This document shows positions 1 through 7,927 of a stretch of 64,000 nucleotides of DNA, piece after piece. The translations under genes were made by a program, and so were the position numbers. The notes under the pieces are model-generated. The model saw only the letters and a program-made list of their open reading frames with translations, searched no databases and was not told the DNA's origin. Numbering within the stretch: position 1 is the first letter of the stretch; every line of letters starts with the position of its first letter. The stretch comes from Treponema brennaborense DSM 12168 (GTDB lineage Bacteria > Spirochaetota > Spirochaetia > Treponematales > Treponemataceae): assembly GCF_000212415.1 (NCBI RefSeq), contig NC_015500.1, positions 2,356,001 to 2,420,000 of the forward strand. Direction: 5' to 3'.

Positions 1-409
1 TCGGCTCGAAGCAGGGAACCATCGCGAAATCCGCGTAATAACGGGTATCCTGTTCGCCCTGACTCGAATGCATTCCCGGATCGTCGGCAACGACGACGAT
101 CAAGCCGCCTTTAATACCGACGAGCGACGAGTTCATGAACGGATCGGCGGCAACGTTCAAACCGACGTGCTTCATCGTAACCATCGTCCGTTTACCGGCA
201 AAAGAGGCGCCCAGCGCGGACTCGTAAGCGGTTTTTTCATTCGCACACCACTGCGCGGCCGCACCGTCCGCAGACCGTTTCGTTTTTTCTATTAAATATT
301 CAAGAATTTCCGTAGAGGGAGTTCCCGGATAGCCGAACGCAGCGGACAGTCCGGCATCAAGCGCACCTTGCGCGAGGGCTTCATCACCCAATAACACGAC
401 ATCGTTCAT
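1..409 (-). CDS. iorA: Indolepyruvate:ferredoxin oxidoreductase alpha subunit, 3' end outside window
   Basis: Partial gene: the first 136 codons are in the window and the frame stays open to the edge. IorA is the thiamine-diphosphate subunit that oxidatively decarboxylates aryl pyruvates from aromatic amino acids, passing electrons to ferredoxin in the cytoplasm. The N-terminus reads as the IorA pyrimidine-binding domain: a GDEALAQGALDAG stretch, then GYPGTPSTEI near residue 27, and a glycine-rich DDPGMHSSQGEQDTRYYA segment near residue 115. A GAGGT Shine-Dalgarno lies about 7 nt before the ATG. It is divergent from the decarboxylase at 632. The C-terminal ferredoxin-like domain cannot be seen here. 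Confidence 0.88.
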   Translation of the reverse strand, partial: MNDVVLLGDEALAQGALDAGLSAAFGYPGTPSTEILEYLIEKTKRSADGAAAQWCANEKTAYESALGASFAGKRTMVTMKHVGLNVAADPFMNSSLVGIKGGLIVVVADDPGMHSSQGEQDTRYYADFAMVPCFEP

Positions 410-631
410 TTCAGACCTCAAATTGATAATTATTTCCATTATATAAGCAATGATTCAGTCTGTCCACTATTTTTTCAGTACGGGCGCCGCCGGTGAGCAA
501 TCGCGGCGTCATAACACCTATACGCGGCGTAAAAAAATACGGATTTCGGTATATTTTGTGCGCTTTTTATATAGTACAGAATTCACGCTTGTGATACTAT
601 CCAAGAAAAGACTGTGCCGAGAGGTGAATGC
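410..631. other. Divergent intergenic region, iorA / decarboxylase
   Basis: This spacer must hold both divergent promoters. On the plus strand an AT-rich TATATA at 568-573 has only a poor -35 partner (TTCGGT at 545-550), and a TACTAT lies at 595-600. Neither is convincing. I see no RNA gene, riboswitch or repeat in it. Confidence 0.4.
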
Positions 632-1804
632 ATGATCAAAAAAGACGAGTATATTTCCGAAGCAGAGTGGCAGCGGTTTCTTGCTTTTTCGCAGGAGCTT
701 GAAACCCCGTGTATCGTTGTAAACCTGCGTACCATTAAAAAAAATTATATCAAACTGCAAAATTCGTTTCCGTTCGCGGCAATTTATTACGCGGTTAAAG
801 CCAATCCCGCGAACGAAGTCATTTCGCTCGTCAATCAGCTCGGCGGTAATTTCGACATCGCCTCGCGGTACGAACTGGATCAGGTTCTGGCGCTCGGTAT
901 ATCTCCCGATCGGATTTCGTACGGCAACACGATAAAAAAAGCCAAAGACATCGCCTATTTTTACGAAAAGGGCGTGCGGATGTTCGCGACGGACAGCAAG
1001 GAAGATCTCAAGAACATTGCAAAATACGCTCCCGGCTCACGCATTTACGTGCGGATTCTGGTTGAAAACTCGGCCACGGCGGATTGGCCGCTTTCCCGAA
1101 AATTCGGCTGCCATCCCGATATGGCGTACGACCTGCTCGTTCAATCGCGCGACTCGGGACTGACGCCGTACGGCATTTCGTTCCACGTCGGCAGTCAGCA
1201 GCGGGATATCGGTCAATGGAACGACGCGATCGCAAAAACGAAATATCTGTTTACGGCGCTTGAAGAAGAAGAAAACATCAGACTGTCCATGATAAACATG
1301 GGCGGCGGGTTTCCCGCGTCGTACGTTCAGCCCACGAACGATTTGAGCGAATACGCTTCGGAAATCACGCGGTATCTGCACGACGACTTCGGAGACAACG
1401 TTCCGCAGATCATTCTGGAACCGGGTCGCTCGCTCGTCGGAGACAGCGGCATTCTCGTCTCGGAAGTCGTACTCATTTCGCGAAAAAACAACACGGCGCT
1501 CTACCGGTGGGTATATCTGGATACCGGAAAATTCAACGGGCTGATAGAAACGCTCGGTGAATCGATCAAATATCCGGTGCTGACCGAAAAAGACGATCCG
1601 TCGGCAAAAGAAGGCGAAGTCATTCTGGCCGGTCCCACGTGCGACAGCATGGACATCATATACGAAGATTTCAAATACAAACTGCCGCTCGATCTGAAAA
1701 TCGGCGACCGCGTATACGTACTTTCCGCGGGTGCGTACACGGCCAGCTACGCTTCCGTCTGTTTTAACGGCTTTCCGCCGCTTAAAACGTATTTTATGGA
1801 TTGA
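632..1804 (+). CDS. Fold-III PLP-dependent ornithine/lysine/arginine-type decarboxylase
   Basis: A 390-residue cytoplasmic enzyme of the alanine-racemase-fold (eukaryotic ODC-like) decarboxylases, which remove the alpha-carboxyl of ornithine or a related diamino acid in polyamine synthesis. Visible motifs: the PLP lysine in YYAVKANP (K56), HVGSQ (H185), the GGG phosphate loop at 224-226, EPGRSLVGDSG (263-273), and the active-site cysteine in GPTCDS (C337) followed by GAYTASYASVCFNGF near the C-terminus. The ATG at 632 is preferred over an in-frame GTG at 614 because GAGGTG at 621-626 sits 5 nt upstream of it. Substrate (ornithine, lysine or a mix) cannot be fixed from motifs alone. It converges on deoD with a 27-nt gap. 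Confidence 0.88.
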   Translation: MIKKDEYISEAEWQRFLAFSQELETPCIVVNLRTIKKNYIKLQNSFPFAAIYYAVKANPANEVISLVNQLGGNFDIASRYELDQVLALGISPDRISYGNTIKKAKDIAYFYEKGVRMFATDSKEDLKNIAKYAPGSRIYVRILVENSATADWPLSRKFGCHPDMAYDLLVQSRDSGLTPYGISFHVGSQQRDIGQWNDAIAKTKYLFTALEEEENIRLSMINMGGGFPASYVQPTNDLSEYASEITRYLHDDFGDNVPQIILEPGRSLVGDSGILVSEVVLISRKNNTALYRWVYLDTGKFNGLIETLGESIKYPVLTEKDDPSAKEGEVILAGPTCDSMDIIYEDFKYKLPLDLKIGDRVYVLSAGAYTASYASVCFNGFPPLKTYFMD

Positions 1805-1831
1805 CGCCGTGCGCAGGTTCGGACGGCGGCG

Positions 1832-2554
1832 CTATTGGCCGAACGCGCTTTCCAGCGCGACGGTGAACATCGGTTCGAGCGCCGTCAGCCGCTGCTCCTG
1901 TGCCAAACCGTGTCCGGAAACGCACGAGTCGGTGTGCGTAAGAACGGAAAGCGCTTTTTTGCCCAAAAAAGCCGCCGTGCAATACAGCGCGTACGTTTCC
2001 ATATCCTGTACCAGACAGCCCATTTTTGCCCACGGTTTCCACGATTCCTGCGCGCCCAGCGCGTTGTACTCCGAAAACAGATCAGATGAAAACACGCCGC
2101 CCGCCGCAAACCGGTAATTGTGAGCGCGCGCAGAAGCGGCCGCACGCTGCAGTAACCCGAAATCGGCGCACGGCGAATAAGTTCCCGGAAGGCGGTACTG
2201 ATACGCAAAATTGGAATCGGTGGAAGCGGTCATCGCCAAAACCAAGTCGCCGGGCTGCAGTTCCTTTTGCAGACCGCCGGCCGTACCGATGCGTATGATC
2301 CGCTGCACTCCGTAGGTACAGAACAATTCGTACGAATAAATACCGGCGGACGGGCCGCCCATTCCCGATCCCATAACGGTAACCGGATTACCGTGCCAGG
2401 TTCCCGTAAAGCCGAGCATGTTTCTGACGGCGGTAACCCGTTCCGCGGTATCGAACACGTGTTCCGCAATATACTGCGCCCGAAGCGGATCGCCGGGCAG
2501 CAATACGGTCGCGGCTATCTGTCCTTTTTCCGCACTGTTATGAGGCGTTGCCAT
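1832..2554 (-). CDS. deoD: Purine-nucleoside phosphorylase, DeoD type
   Basis: A 240-residue protein matching the hexameric DeoD family, which phosphorolyses purine (deoxy)ribonucleosides to base and (deoxy)ribose 1-phosphate for purine salvage. Family motifs are in order: LLPGDPLRAQYIAE near residue 18 (phosphate loop), GSGMGGPSAGIYSYEL near 62, RIGTAGGL near 88, DMETYALY near 178 and the SVLTHTDS segment near 205, where the catalytic aspartate lies. Length is normal. A GGAGG lies just before the ATG. It follows the deacylase gene by 9 nt and is likely co-transcribed with it. Confidence 0.95.
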   Translation of the reverse strand: MATPHNSAEKGQIAATVLLPGDPLRAQYIAEHVFDTAERVTAVRNMLGFTGTWHGNPVTVMGSGMGGPSAGIYSYELFCTYGVQRIIRIGTAGGLQKELQPGDLVLAMTASTDSNFAYQYRLPGTYSPCADFGLLQRAAASARAHNYRFAAGGVFSSDLFSEYNALGAQESWKPWAKMGCLVQDMETYALYCTAAFLGKKALSVLTHTDSCVSGHGLAQEQRLTALEPMFTVALESAFGQ

Positions 2555-2563
2555 AAAAACCTC

Positions 2564-3061
2564 CTAGGTAAGATCGCAAAAGACGGCGTTCGCCGCGGCT
2601 GCCAAATGCTGAGGATCAAGCGCAAGCTGGACGCCGCGCACACCGGCACTCACGTATACGGTGCCGAACAATTGGGCCGATTCGTCTATAAACGTTCTGA
2701 AACGGCGTTTCATACCGAGCGGAGAACAACCGCCGCGGACGTATCCGGTGAGCGCGTTCAGCTCGTCGGGTTTTACCGACGCGATTTCCTTTGCCCCGCA
2801 CGAGATGCGCCCCTTTTTTGCGTTCACTTCAAGCCGGGCGGGAACGCAGAATACGCAGATTTCCTTTGCCTCGGTGCGCATCACGATCGTTTTAAACACC
2901 GCGGCGGCATCGAGATGCAGTGTTTCGGCGATACGGACGGCGGCGCCGAGTTCCAATTTGTGTTCGCCGTCGTCGTCGTATAAAAGCACTTCGTACGGTA
3001 TGGAAGCGTCTTCAAGAATCCGCATCGCGTTCGTTTTCTTTATCCGGTTCGCTGCACTCAT
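2564..3061 (-). CDS. ybaK: YbaK/EbsC-type aminoacyl-tRNA (Cys-tRNAPro) deacylase
   Basis: A 165-residue protein of the YbaK/ProX editing family, which hydrolyses mischarged Cys-tRNAPro or related aminoacyl-tRNAs. The order fits YbaK: VFKTIV near residue 60 carrying the family lysine, a VNAKKGRIS segment, a glycine-rich YVRGGCSPLGMKRRF loop and VYVSAGVRGVQLALDP towards the C-terminus. I chose the ATG at 3061 (MSAANRIKKTN) over an upstream in-frame start, since a promoter with its -10 box 6 nt upstream fits only this start. No Shine-Dalgarno is visible, so the message may be leaderless. Confidence 0.88.
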   Translation of the reverse strand: MSAANRIKKTNAMRILEDASIPYEVLLYDDDGEHKLELGAAVRIAETLHLDAAAVFKTIVMRTEAKEICVFCVPARLEVNAKKGRISCGAKEIASVKPDELNALTGYVRGGCSPLGMKRRFRTFIDESAQLFGTVYVSAGVRGVQLALDPQHLAAAANAVFCDLT

Positions 3062-3067
3062 GCGCAT

Positions 3068-3097
3068 ATTGTACACGGGAACGCGGCACTCATGCAA
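3068..3097 (-). promoter_or_regulatory. Promoter of the ybaK-deoD unit
   Basis: Minus-strand TTGCAT (3097-3092), 18-nt spacer, TACAAT (3073-3068), then 6 nt to the ATG of ybaK. Transcription would start at or next to the A of the ATG, giving a leaderless mRNA. Confidence 0.6.
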
Positions 3098-3102
3098 TAC
3101 GG

Positions 3103-4977
3103 TCAGCATTCTGCAAGAAGCTGTTTTGCTTGCGCTCGATAGCCGGCTGTCAGTAAATCCGATTTTTTGATGACGGACTTTAAAAGCCTGCGAGCATCGT
3201 TTATGTTTTCCGTTCCGCCTTCAAACAGATATTCACGGGCAGTTTCTAAATTCATTTTGAGTTGGATGTTTAGAACTGAGTTTGAAACTTCCGGGAGAGA
3301 GCGGGCTTCAGTTATTGCCTTCTCATAGCAGGTTCTGCCTTTTTGCAGGTTATGCATTATACGGAACTGGTATAATCCCCACGTCGCAATGGAAAAAGGG
3401 CTTTGAGATAGTATTGATCTGAAAGTATTGAAGATATCTTCAGGAACAGGCTCTTTCAGCTCCAGACATAAAAATACAATGTTGTTTAAAATTGCATTTT
3501 TATTTTTTATGTTTACATTCTTTCTATAGGTGTACAGCATAAAATCTAAAGTTTGAACTACTAAATTACCTCCATGAGAAATGACATCTGTTATAGTAAA
3601 AAAATTTATAATATCATAACAGGCAAAAAGTTTTATTTGCGAATCATTTGAATCTAAAAAAAACGCCTTGAGAAATTTAATGTAAGTTTCGTTCTCTCCT
3701 GTTGAACGCAAGGCAATTCTGTATTGTCTGAAATAGTTTCGGTAATTATTTTCTGTCGGAAGAAAACTTGCTTCTCCGTTCCATTTTTCAAAAAACTTTT
3801 TAGTTTGCGTAAACTTTCCTTGAATATTTAAAATCATCATATAATTGCTAAGAATTGTTTCAAGTGTGGGTTCCTTTTTCGTATTTGAAAATGAATATTT
3901 ATGTAATGCTTTTTCTATGTTTCTTTCTGCTCGGATAAAATCCTTTTGGCGATAATTACACAAAGCAATATTGTTCCAAACTGTTGCGCCATCTGCAGCA
4001 TCTTGTACGATAGGTTGTAATCTTTCCAAGCAATCAGTTATTTTGTTTTGTTTATAAGCACAGAAAGCAAAATTATTTTGAGCATCAAAATAAAAAGATG
4101 ATTTATTTGAACTTGCAAGCGCCAAAAATTGAGCAAGCTGCTTTTCTACAAAATCACAATCTATTTCTATAAGACCTGAAGTTAAAAAAGAAAGGGAAGG
4201 AACATACTGAACGTCTGTAAAGCATGCCGTTTTAAGCCAAAAAAGCGCTTTTTTTATAAGACGTTTATTATGAAGGGACTCTTGTAAGTATAAAATGGAA
4301 AGCGCATTTGCAGCGGCAGCTGAATTGTTTGAGACATAAAAGGCTTTTTTTAAATAACGGATTGCTTTGCGTGGTTCATTATTTTGAATAGTAAAAAAAG
4401 AGTATTGAAAATAAAGCTCAAAAGAAGGTTCGTCATGTTCTGAAAAATAATGATTAAATGCTTCTTCTGCTTTTTGCATTTCTTCTTGCTGCATGTAAAA
4501 GCCGGTAAGTTTTTTTATAGAAGAAGATGTATTTAAGTTATACAAGATTTTAAGATTTTCAGAACTGTTTTCATTTTTACGAAGTCCGTTTTCTGCAATA
4601 GCTTCTTTGTAAGTCGGGTGCTCTTGATTTTTTATTTGAAGCAAAAAGTTTTCTTCACGCTTATAATCGCCAAGCTGTTTGTAAAAAGATGAAACTCTAT
4701 AAAAATACGTGTCTGCACTTTGCTCGTCATTTGCAAGTAAGGAATTATCATTTATAAAAGTTTGGAGTGCATCTTGAATCATGCAAATTTCCGATAATTC
4801 TTCTGATGCTTTGTCGTTTTTAACGATTGCAACGGAATCAGTTTGGTTGTCCTTAAAAAATTTGCAGTTTAAGCGGAGTACCAGACCGTTACCGGGAATG
4901 CAGGTATCTATGGTTTCCGGAATCTGGTAGATAATTACAGGTTTTTCTTCTTCCAATTGTTCGTCGTTGTTAATCAT
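3103..4977 (-). CDS. TPR-repeat protein paired with a Ser/Thr kinase, function unknown
   Basis: A 624-residue protein without signal peptide or membrane segment, so cytoplasmic. After a roughly 50-residue head (IIYQIPETIDTCIPGNGLVL) the chain is mostly helix-turn-helix repeats of tetratricopeptide style, for example KAEEAFNHYFSEHDEPSF, KAIRYLKKAFYVSNNSAAA and FIRAERNIEKALHKYSFS. It starts 1 nt after the kinase gene stops, so the two are surely co-translated, and it is probably the kinase's partner or scaffold. The DNA is more AT-rich than the flanking deoD/ybaK genes, suggesting acquisition. No catalytic motif was seen. Confidence 0.75.
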   Translation of the reverse strand: MINNDEQLEEEKPVIIYQIPETIDTCIPGNGLVLRLNCKFFKDNQTDSVAIVKNDKASEELSEICMIQDALQTFINDNSLLANDEQSADTYFYRVSSFYKQLGDYKREENFLLQIKNQEHPTYKEAIAENGLRKNENSSENLKILYNLNTSSSIKKLTGFYMQQEEMQKAEEAFNHYFSEHDEPSFELYFQYSFFTIQNNEPRKAIRYLKKAFYVSNNSAAAANALSILYLQESLHNKRLIKKALFWLKTACFTDVQYVPSLSFLTSGLIEIDCDFVEKQLAQFLALASSNKSSFYFDAQNNFAFCAYKQNKITDCLERLQPIVQDAADGATVWNNIALCNYRQKDFIRAERNIEKALHKYSFSNTKKEPTLETILSNYMMILNIQGKFTQTKKFFEKWNGEASFLPTENNYRNYFRQYRIALRSTGENETYIKFLKAFFLDSNDSQIKLFACYDIINFFTITDVISHGGNLVVQTLDFMLYTYRKNVNIKNKNAILNNIVFLCLELKEPVPEDIFNTFRSILSQSPFSIATWGLYQFRIMHNLQKGRTCYEKAITEARSLPEVSNSVLNIQLKMNLETAREYLFEGGTENINDARRLLKSVIKKSDLLTAGYRAQAKQLLAEC

Positions 4978-4978
4978 T

Positions 4979-6235
4979 TTAGAAGGCTCCTCTGTAATTG
5001 TTCTTCTCTTTCCGGTGCATTTTTTGAATCTGTTTACGCTGTTTTCTTATTTGTAAAAGATGAGCGTTTTTTAAAGCCCGTATAACAGTTCGTAACGTGT
5101 TTTTTACATCCTCTAAACCTTCGTCTGCAATTCTTTTTCTGTAATCAAAATTGCACATGCTTTCTATTATTTTTTGCAGTTTGTTTTTTTCGTAATCCGG
5201 AATAACGCTGTTTTCTGCAAATTGCGGAATGTTCAAATTTGCCGCATAAGAAGAAAGAAGCGAATTGTATTTATTGATGCGTTGGGCAAAATCTCCGCCA
5301 AAATCATTTTCATCTACTGTGCAGTAATTTATGGCTTTAAAAAATTCCGTGTTTGCGTCTTTCATTGCATTAAAATAAAGGCGTTTATCTAAGAGTTCAA
5401 AAAGCATGCAGCCGAGTGCATAAATATCAGCTTTTCGGGCAAGTTCACTATTATTAGAAAATCCGTTTGTAAGTTCCGGCGCGGCATACAGTTTTGAAGT
5501 CTGAACGGCCGGTGAATATTTTTTTATTTTTCGCTCAATATCTTCCGTGGCAAGCGACGAACCGAAATCAATTGTTTTTACGACACATTTTAAGTTCTCA
5601 GTTTTTCCCATAAAATTGGAAGGCTTAATATCCCTGTGACAGATGCCGTTTTTGTGTAATGCTTGTACGGCATGTATTATGCTTATAAAAATAGTAAGAC
5701 GATTTGCAATATTTTCTAAACTTGTATCTTTTGCATCAAAAAAAGCTTTTTTAATATCTTTATCAAGATTTTGCGTTGCTATGTAAAATACCGTTTCCCT
5801 AAAAGCTTTATCATCGCGGAGAAGGTCTATTTTTGTTGAATTGAATGATTTTACAATTTGCTGGCATCGTTTTTTATTTTTAAGATATTCAAGAATTGCA
5901 GATTCCCATTTAAGATTTTCTTCGTCGTTCGTTGCGTTTTGAAAAGCGGGATTCGTAACTTTTAAAACAACTTTGCGTCCGGTGACCGCATCACATCCTT
6001 TAAAAATAAAATACCTGGACGTTTCTCCGTTGCCAGCCGCGTATAACGATTTGACACATTGTAAGTTGTCAAAATATTCCCGCAGTGTGTCACTATTCAA
6101 AATCGCTTGAACGGTAATGCTCTGCGCAAGTTCCAAGTTTTCTTGCGAATTGTCATAAGGTAAAACCGCATTGCATAACGCGGACTCTTCTTCTTGTGAA
6201 TAAGATTGCGATAAACTGTCTCCGATATGGTTCAT
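4979..6235 (-). CDS. Hanks-type serine/threonine protein kinase, cytoplasmic
   Basis: A 418-residue protein with one eukaryote-like kinase domain from about residue 65 to 370 and no transmembrane helix or PASTA repeats, unlike the PknB group. Catalytic elements are complete: VVLKV (K92), the HRDIKPSN loop (200-207), DFGSS (223-227), AAPEL (252-256) and DIYALGCMLFELL (270-282). The glycine-rich loop is degenerate (AAGNGETSRYF). The C-terminus is basic (RKQRKQIQKMHRK). I use ATG 6235; an upstream TTG at 6250 would lie inside the -10 box. No Shine-Dalgarno is visible. It heads the kinase-TPR pair and is divergent from the XRE gene. Confidence 0.85.
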   Translation of the reverse strand: MNHIGDSLSQSYSQEEESALCNAVLPYDNSQENLELAQSITVQAILNSDTLREYFDNLQCVKSLYAAGNGETSRYFIFKGCDAVTGRKVVLKVTNPAFQNATNDEENLKWESAILEYLKNKKRCQQIVKSFNSTKIDLLRDDKAFRETVFYIATQNLDKDIKKAFFDAKDTSLENIANRLTIFISIIHAVQALHKNGICHRDIKPSNFMGKTENLKCVVKTIDFGSSLATEDIERKIKKYSPAVQTSKLYAAPELTNGFSNNSELARKADIYALGCMLFELLDKRLYFNAMKDANTEFFKAINYCTVDENDFGGDFAQRINKYNSLLSSYAANLNIPQFAENSVIPDYEKNKLQKIIESMCNFDYRKRIADEGLEDVKNTLRTVIRALKNAHLLQIRKQRKQIQKMHRKEKNNYRGAF

Positions 6236-6241
6236 TTTATA

Positions 6242-6270
6242 AGGATACAATGAATAGTGTGAAATTGCAA
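6242..6270 (-). promoter_or_regulatory. Kinase operon promoter
   Basis: Minus-strand TTGCAA (6270-6265), 17-nt spacer, TATCCT (6247-6242), then TATAAA and the ATG at 6235. With 6 nt between -10 and ATG the transcript would be leaderless. Confidence 0.5.
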
Positions 6271-6330
6271 ATTTTGTTTAGTATGTCCGCTAAAACCGCT
6301 TATTCATACTGATAAAAGGATTTTTGCCAC

Positions 6331-6359
6331 TTGACAATTATTTCATACGGTTGTACGCT
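6331..6359 (+). promoter_or_regulatory. Promoter of the XRE regulator
   Basis: TTGACA (6331-6336), 17-nt spacer, TACGCT (6354-6359). The -10 form TACGCT/TACGAT recurs with TTGACA and a 17-nt spacer at the cellobiose phosphorylase and binding-protein promoters. The transcript would have a 5' UTR of about 55 nt. Confidence 0.6.
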
Positions 6360-6421
6360 ATTAACATGGTGTAAATAATTGGTAATCAATTTGATTACGC
6401 TATGTTTGAAGGCGGTGCAAT

Positions 6422-6820
6422 ATGGGTGAAAGGGAATACGGTAAGTTTTTAAAACATCTCAGAATCAATAATGAAGAGATGCTGCAAGATATGGCACAAA
6501 AACTGGATATAAAATCTTCATATTTAAGCGCTATAGAAAGCGATCATCGTGATATTCCGGTTGATTTAACAGAGAAGATCAGTAAGGTTTATAATCTTTC
6601 AGAGGAAGACAGGCAAAAGCTGCATCAAGCGGAGCTTGAGCGGGATCGTAAAGCGGTGCAGCTGGATTTGGAAAAAATAAAGGATAATGTACTTGCAAAA
6701 GAAACAGTGTTGTCGTTTGCAAATAGGTTTTCGTCATTAACAGACGAACAGTTATCAGCCATTCAGGATATTCTGAATAAAAAAGAGGAGGTCTGTTATC
6801 GTATTGATTGCGAAAAGTAA
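6422..6820 (+). CDS. XRE-family helix-turn-helix regulator
   Basis: A 132-residue cytoplasmic DNA-binding protein. Residues 8-60 form the Cro/cI-type HTH (FLKHLRINNEEMLQDMAQKL then DIKSSYLSAIESDHRDIP); the rest is a helical tail (LDLEKIKDNVLAKETVL) that may serve dimerisation. It is divergent from the kinase/TPR operon and followed by strong terminators, so it is a likely regulator of this locus, though no operator could be proved. Confidence 0.8.
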   Translation: MGEREYGKFLKHLRINNEEMLQDMAQKLDIKSSYLSAIESDHRDIPVDLTEKISKVYNLSEEDRQKLHQAELERDRKAVQLDLEKIKDNVLAKETVLSFANRFSSLTDEQLSAIQDILNKKEEVCYRIDCEK

Positions 6821-6857
6821 AGCCGTTTAAGTTCTGGTACAACTTAAAACGGCTTTT
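6820..6857 (+). terminator. Rho-independent terminator after the XRE gene
   Basis: Arms 6820-6833 (AAGCCGTTTAAGTT) and 6841-6855 are complementary with one bulged A, followed by TTTT. It begins at the stop codon. Confidence 0.8.
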
Positions 6858-6862
6858 AGGTC

Positions 6863-6926
6863 AAGAATAAGGATAAACCTTTTCTAAATCTGACTTATAG
6901 AATTTAGTTTATCCTTGTTCTTTTGT
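6863..6926 (+). terminator. Large second stem-loop between XRE and HU-like genes
   Basis: Arms 6863-6878 and 6907-6922 pair over 16 bp with one G-T wobble. An inner 6-bp stem (CTAAAT 6884-6889 with ATTTAG 6902-6907) shares the base at 6907. TTTT follows. It could be a second terminator, insulating the HU-like gene, or a processed structured RNA. Confidence 0.65.
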
Positions 6927-7026
6927 CAATGGCTGTGATGCTCAAAAGCACACATGCAACAACAATAACGCATAAGCAATAAAACGTTGCTTTGCAAAAG
7001 TCCGATAAAGGACGAGGAAACTTATT

Positions 7027-7743
7027 ATGGTAAATATTTATACCAGCGTAAATTCGCTTAACACTGCAAAAAGCAAGTACTGCTTTAGAAGTACAATCGA
7101 TCAGACTTTAGACACGGAACAGTTAATTCAAGAAATTGTGCGCTATCACTCTTCTTTTACAGAAGCTGATGCTCGCGCGATTCTTTCCGTTCTGGATGAT
7201 AAAGTTACACAGTATGTGAATATGGGCTACAAAGTGGAACTGCCTTTTGGGTACGTTTTCTTGAAAGCAAACGGCACTGTAAATGGAATTAACGACGGTT
7301 TTTTACCGGGAACGGCAAATCACAGAATTACCGCAAATTTTACTTTTAAGGAAAATTCTGCGGAAAGTATGATAAAAGGGGCCGTTTATCGTATGGCGGG
7401 AAGCGGGTATACGATTCTTCCCGTAATCAAAGATGTTAATTCACTTACTGATGAAGGAAAAGAAAGCACAGAACTTAACTTTCATGCCGGAGCCATTGTG
7501 CGTATAAAAGGCAATCATCTTTCGTTTGATTTAACTGATTCCGTTCAAGGTGTGTTTTTGGTCAACGACTCAAAGAATGAAATTCGTTGTTCAAAATATC
7601 ATAATATTGGAACTAATATTATTGATGCGTATGTGCCTGCCGGAACGGCAGCCGGAAGTTATGAAATTAAAATTGTAACGAAGCCCGGCTCCGAGCGTTA
7701 CGAAAAATATCTTTACTCAACAATAGTTTCTATTGATTCATAG
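7027..7743 (+). CDS. HU/IHF-like N-domain protein with C-terminal Ig-like domain (DUF4469 type)
   Basis: A 238-residue protein with no signal peptide. Residues 1-110 look like the divergent HU-like domain seen in DUF4469 proteins (LIQEIVRYHSSFTEADARAIL, then a VELPFGYVFLKANGTV beta segment). Residues 155-238 form the beta-rich Ig-like domain typical of DUF4469 (VRIKGNHLSFD, GVFLVN, SYEIKIVTKPGS). Such proteins are common in Bacteroidetes and spirochaetes, and their role is not established. GAGGA at 7011-7015 is the Shine-Dalgarno. It has its own terminator and lies next to the XRE gene. Confidence 0.7.
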   Translation: MVNIYTSVNSLNTAKSKYCFRSTIDQTLDTEQLIQEIVRYHSSFTEADARAILSVLDDKVTQYVNMGYKVELPFGYVFLKANGTVNGINDGFLPGTANHRITANFTFKENSAESMIKGAVYRMAGSGYTILPVIKDVNSLTDEGKESTELNFHAGAIVRIKGNHLSFDLTDSVQGVFLVNDSKNEIRCSKYHNIGTNIIDAYVPAGTAAGSYEIKIVTKPGSERYEKYLYSTIVSIDS

Positions 7744-7773
7744 TATAAGAGATTTGGTAACGTAAAAAATGGT

Positions 7774-7812
7774 AGTCCTTGCAGGAACGTACGTATTCTG
7801 CAAGGACTTTTG
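7774..7812 (+). terminator. Terminator after the HU-like gene
   Basis: Perfect 11-bp stem AGTCCTTGCAG (7774-7784) with CTGCAAGGACT (7798-7808), 13-nt loop, then TTTTG. The rest of 7744-7927 holds nothing else I can recognise. Confidence 0.85.
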
Positions 7813-7927
7813 TGCAAAAAGTTACGATTCAAAAAACGAGATAAGCCTTTCATTTTTACAGAAGTCCCTCAATCGCATGTATCAGCATATCAAATGCAAA
7901 AACTCATAAAAGTAGAGATTTAGCTTA

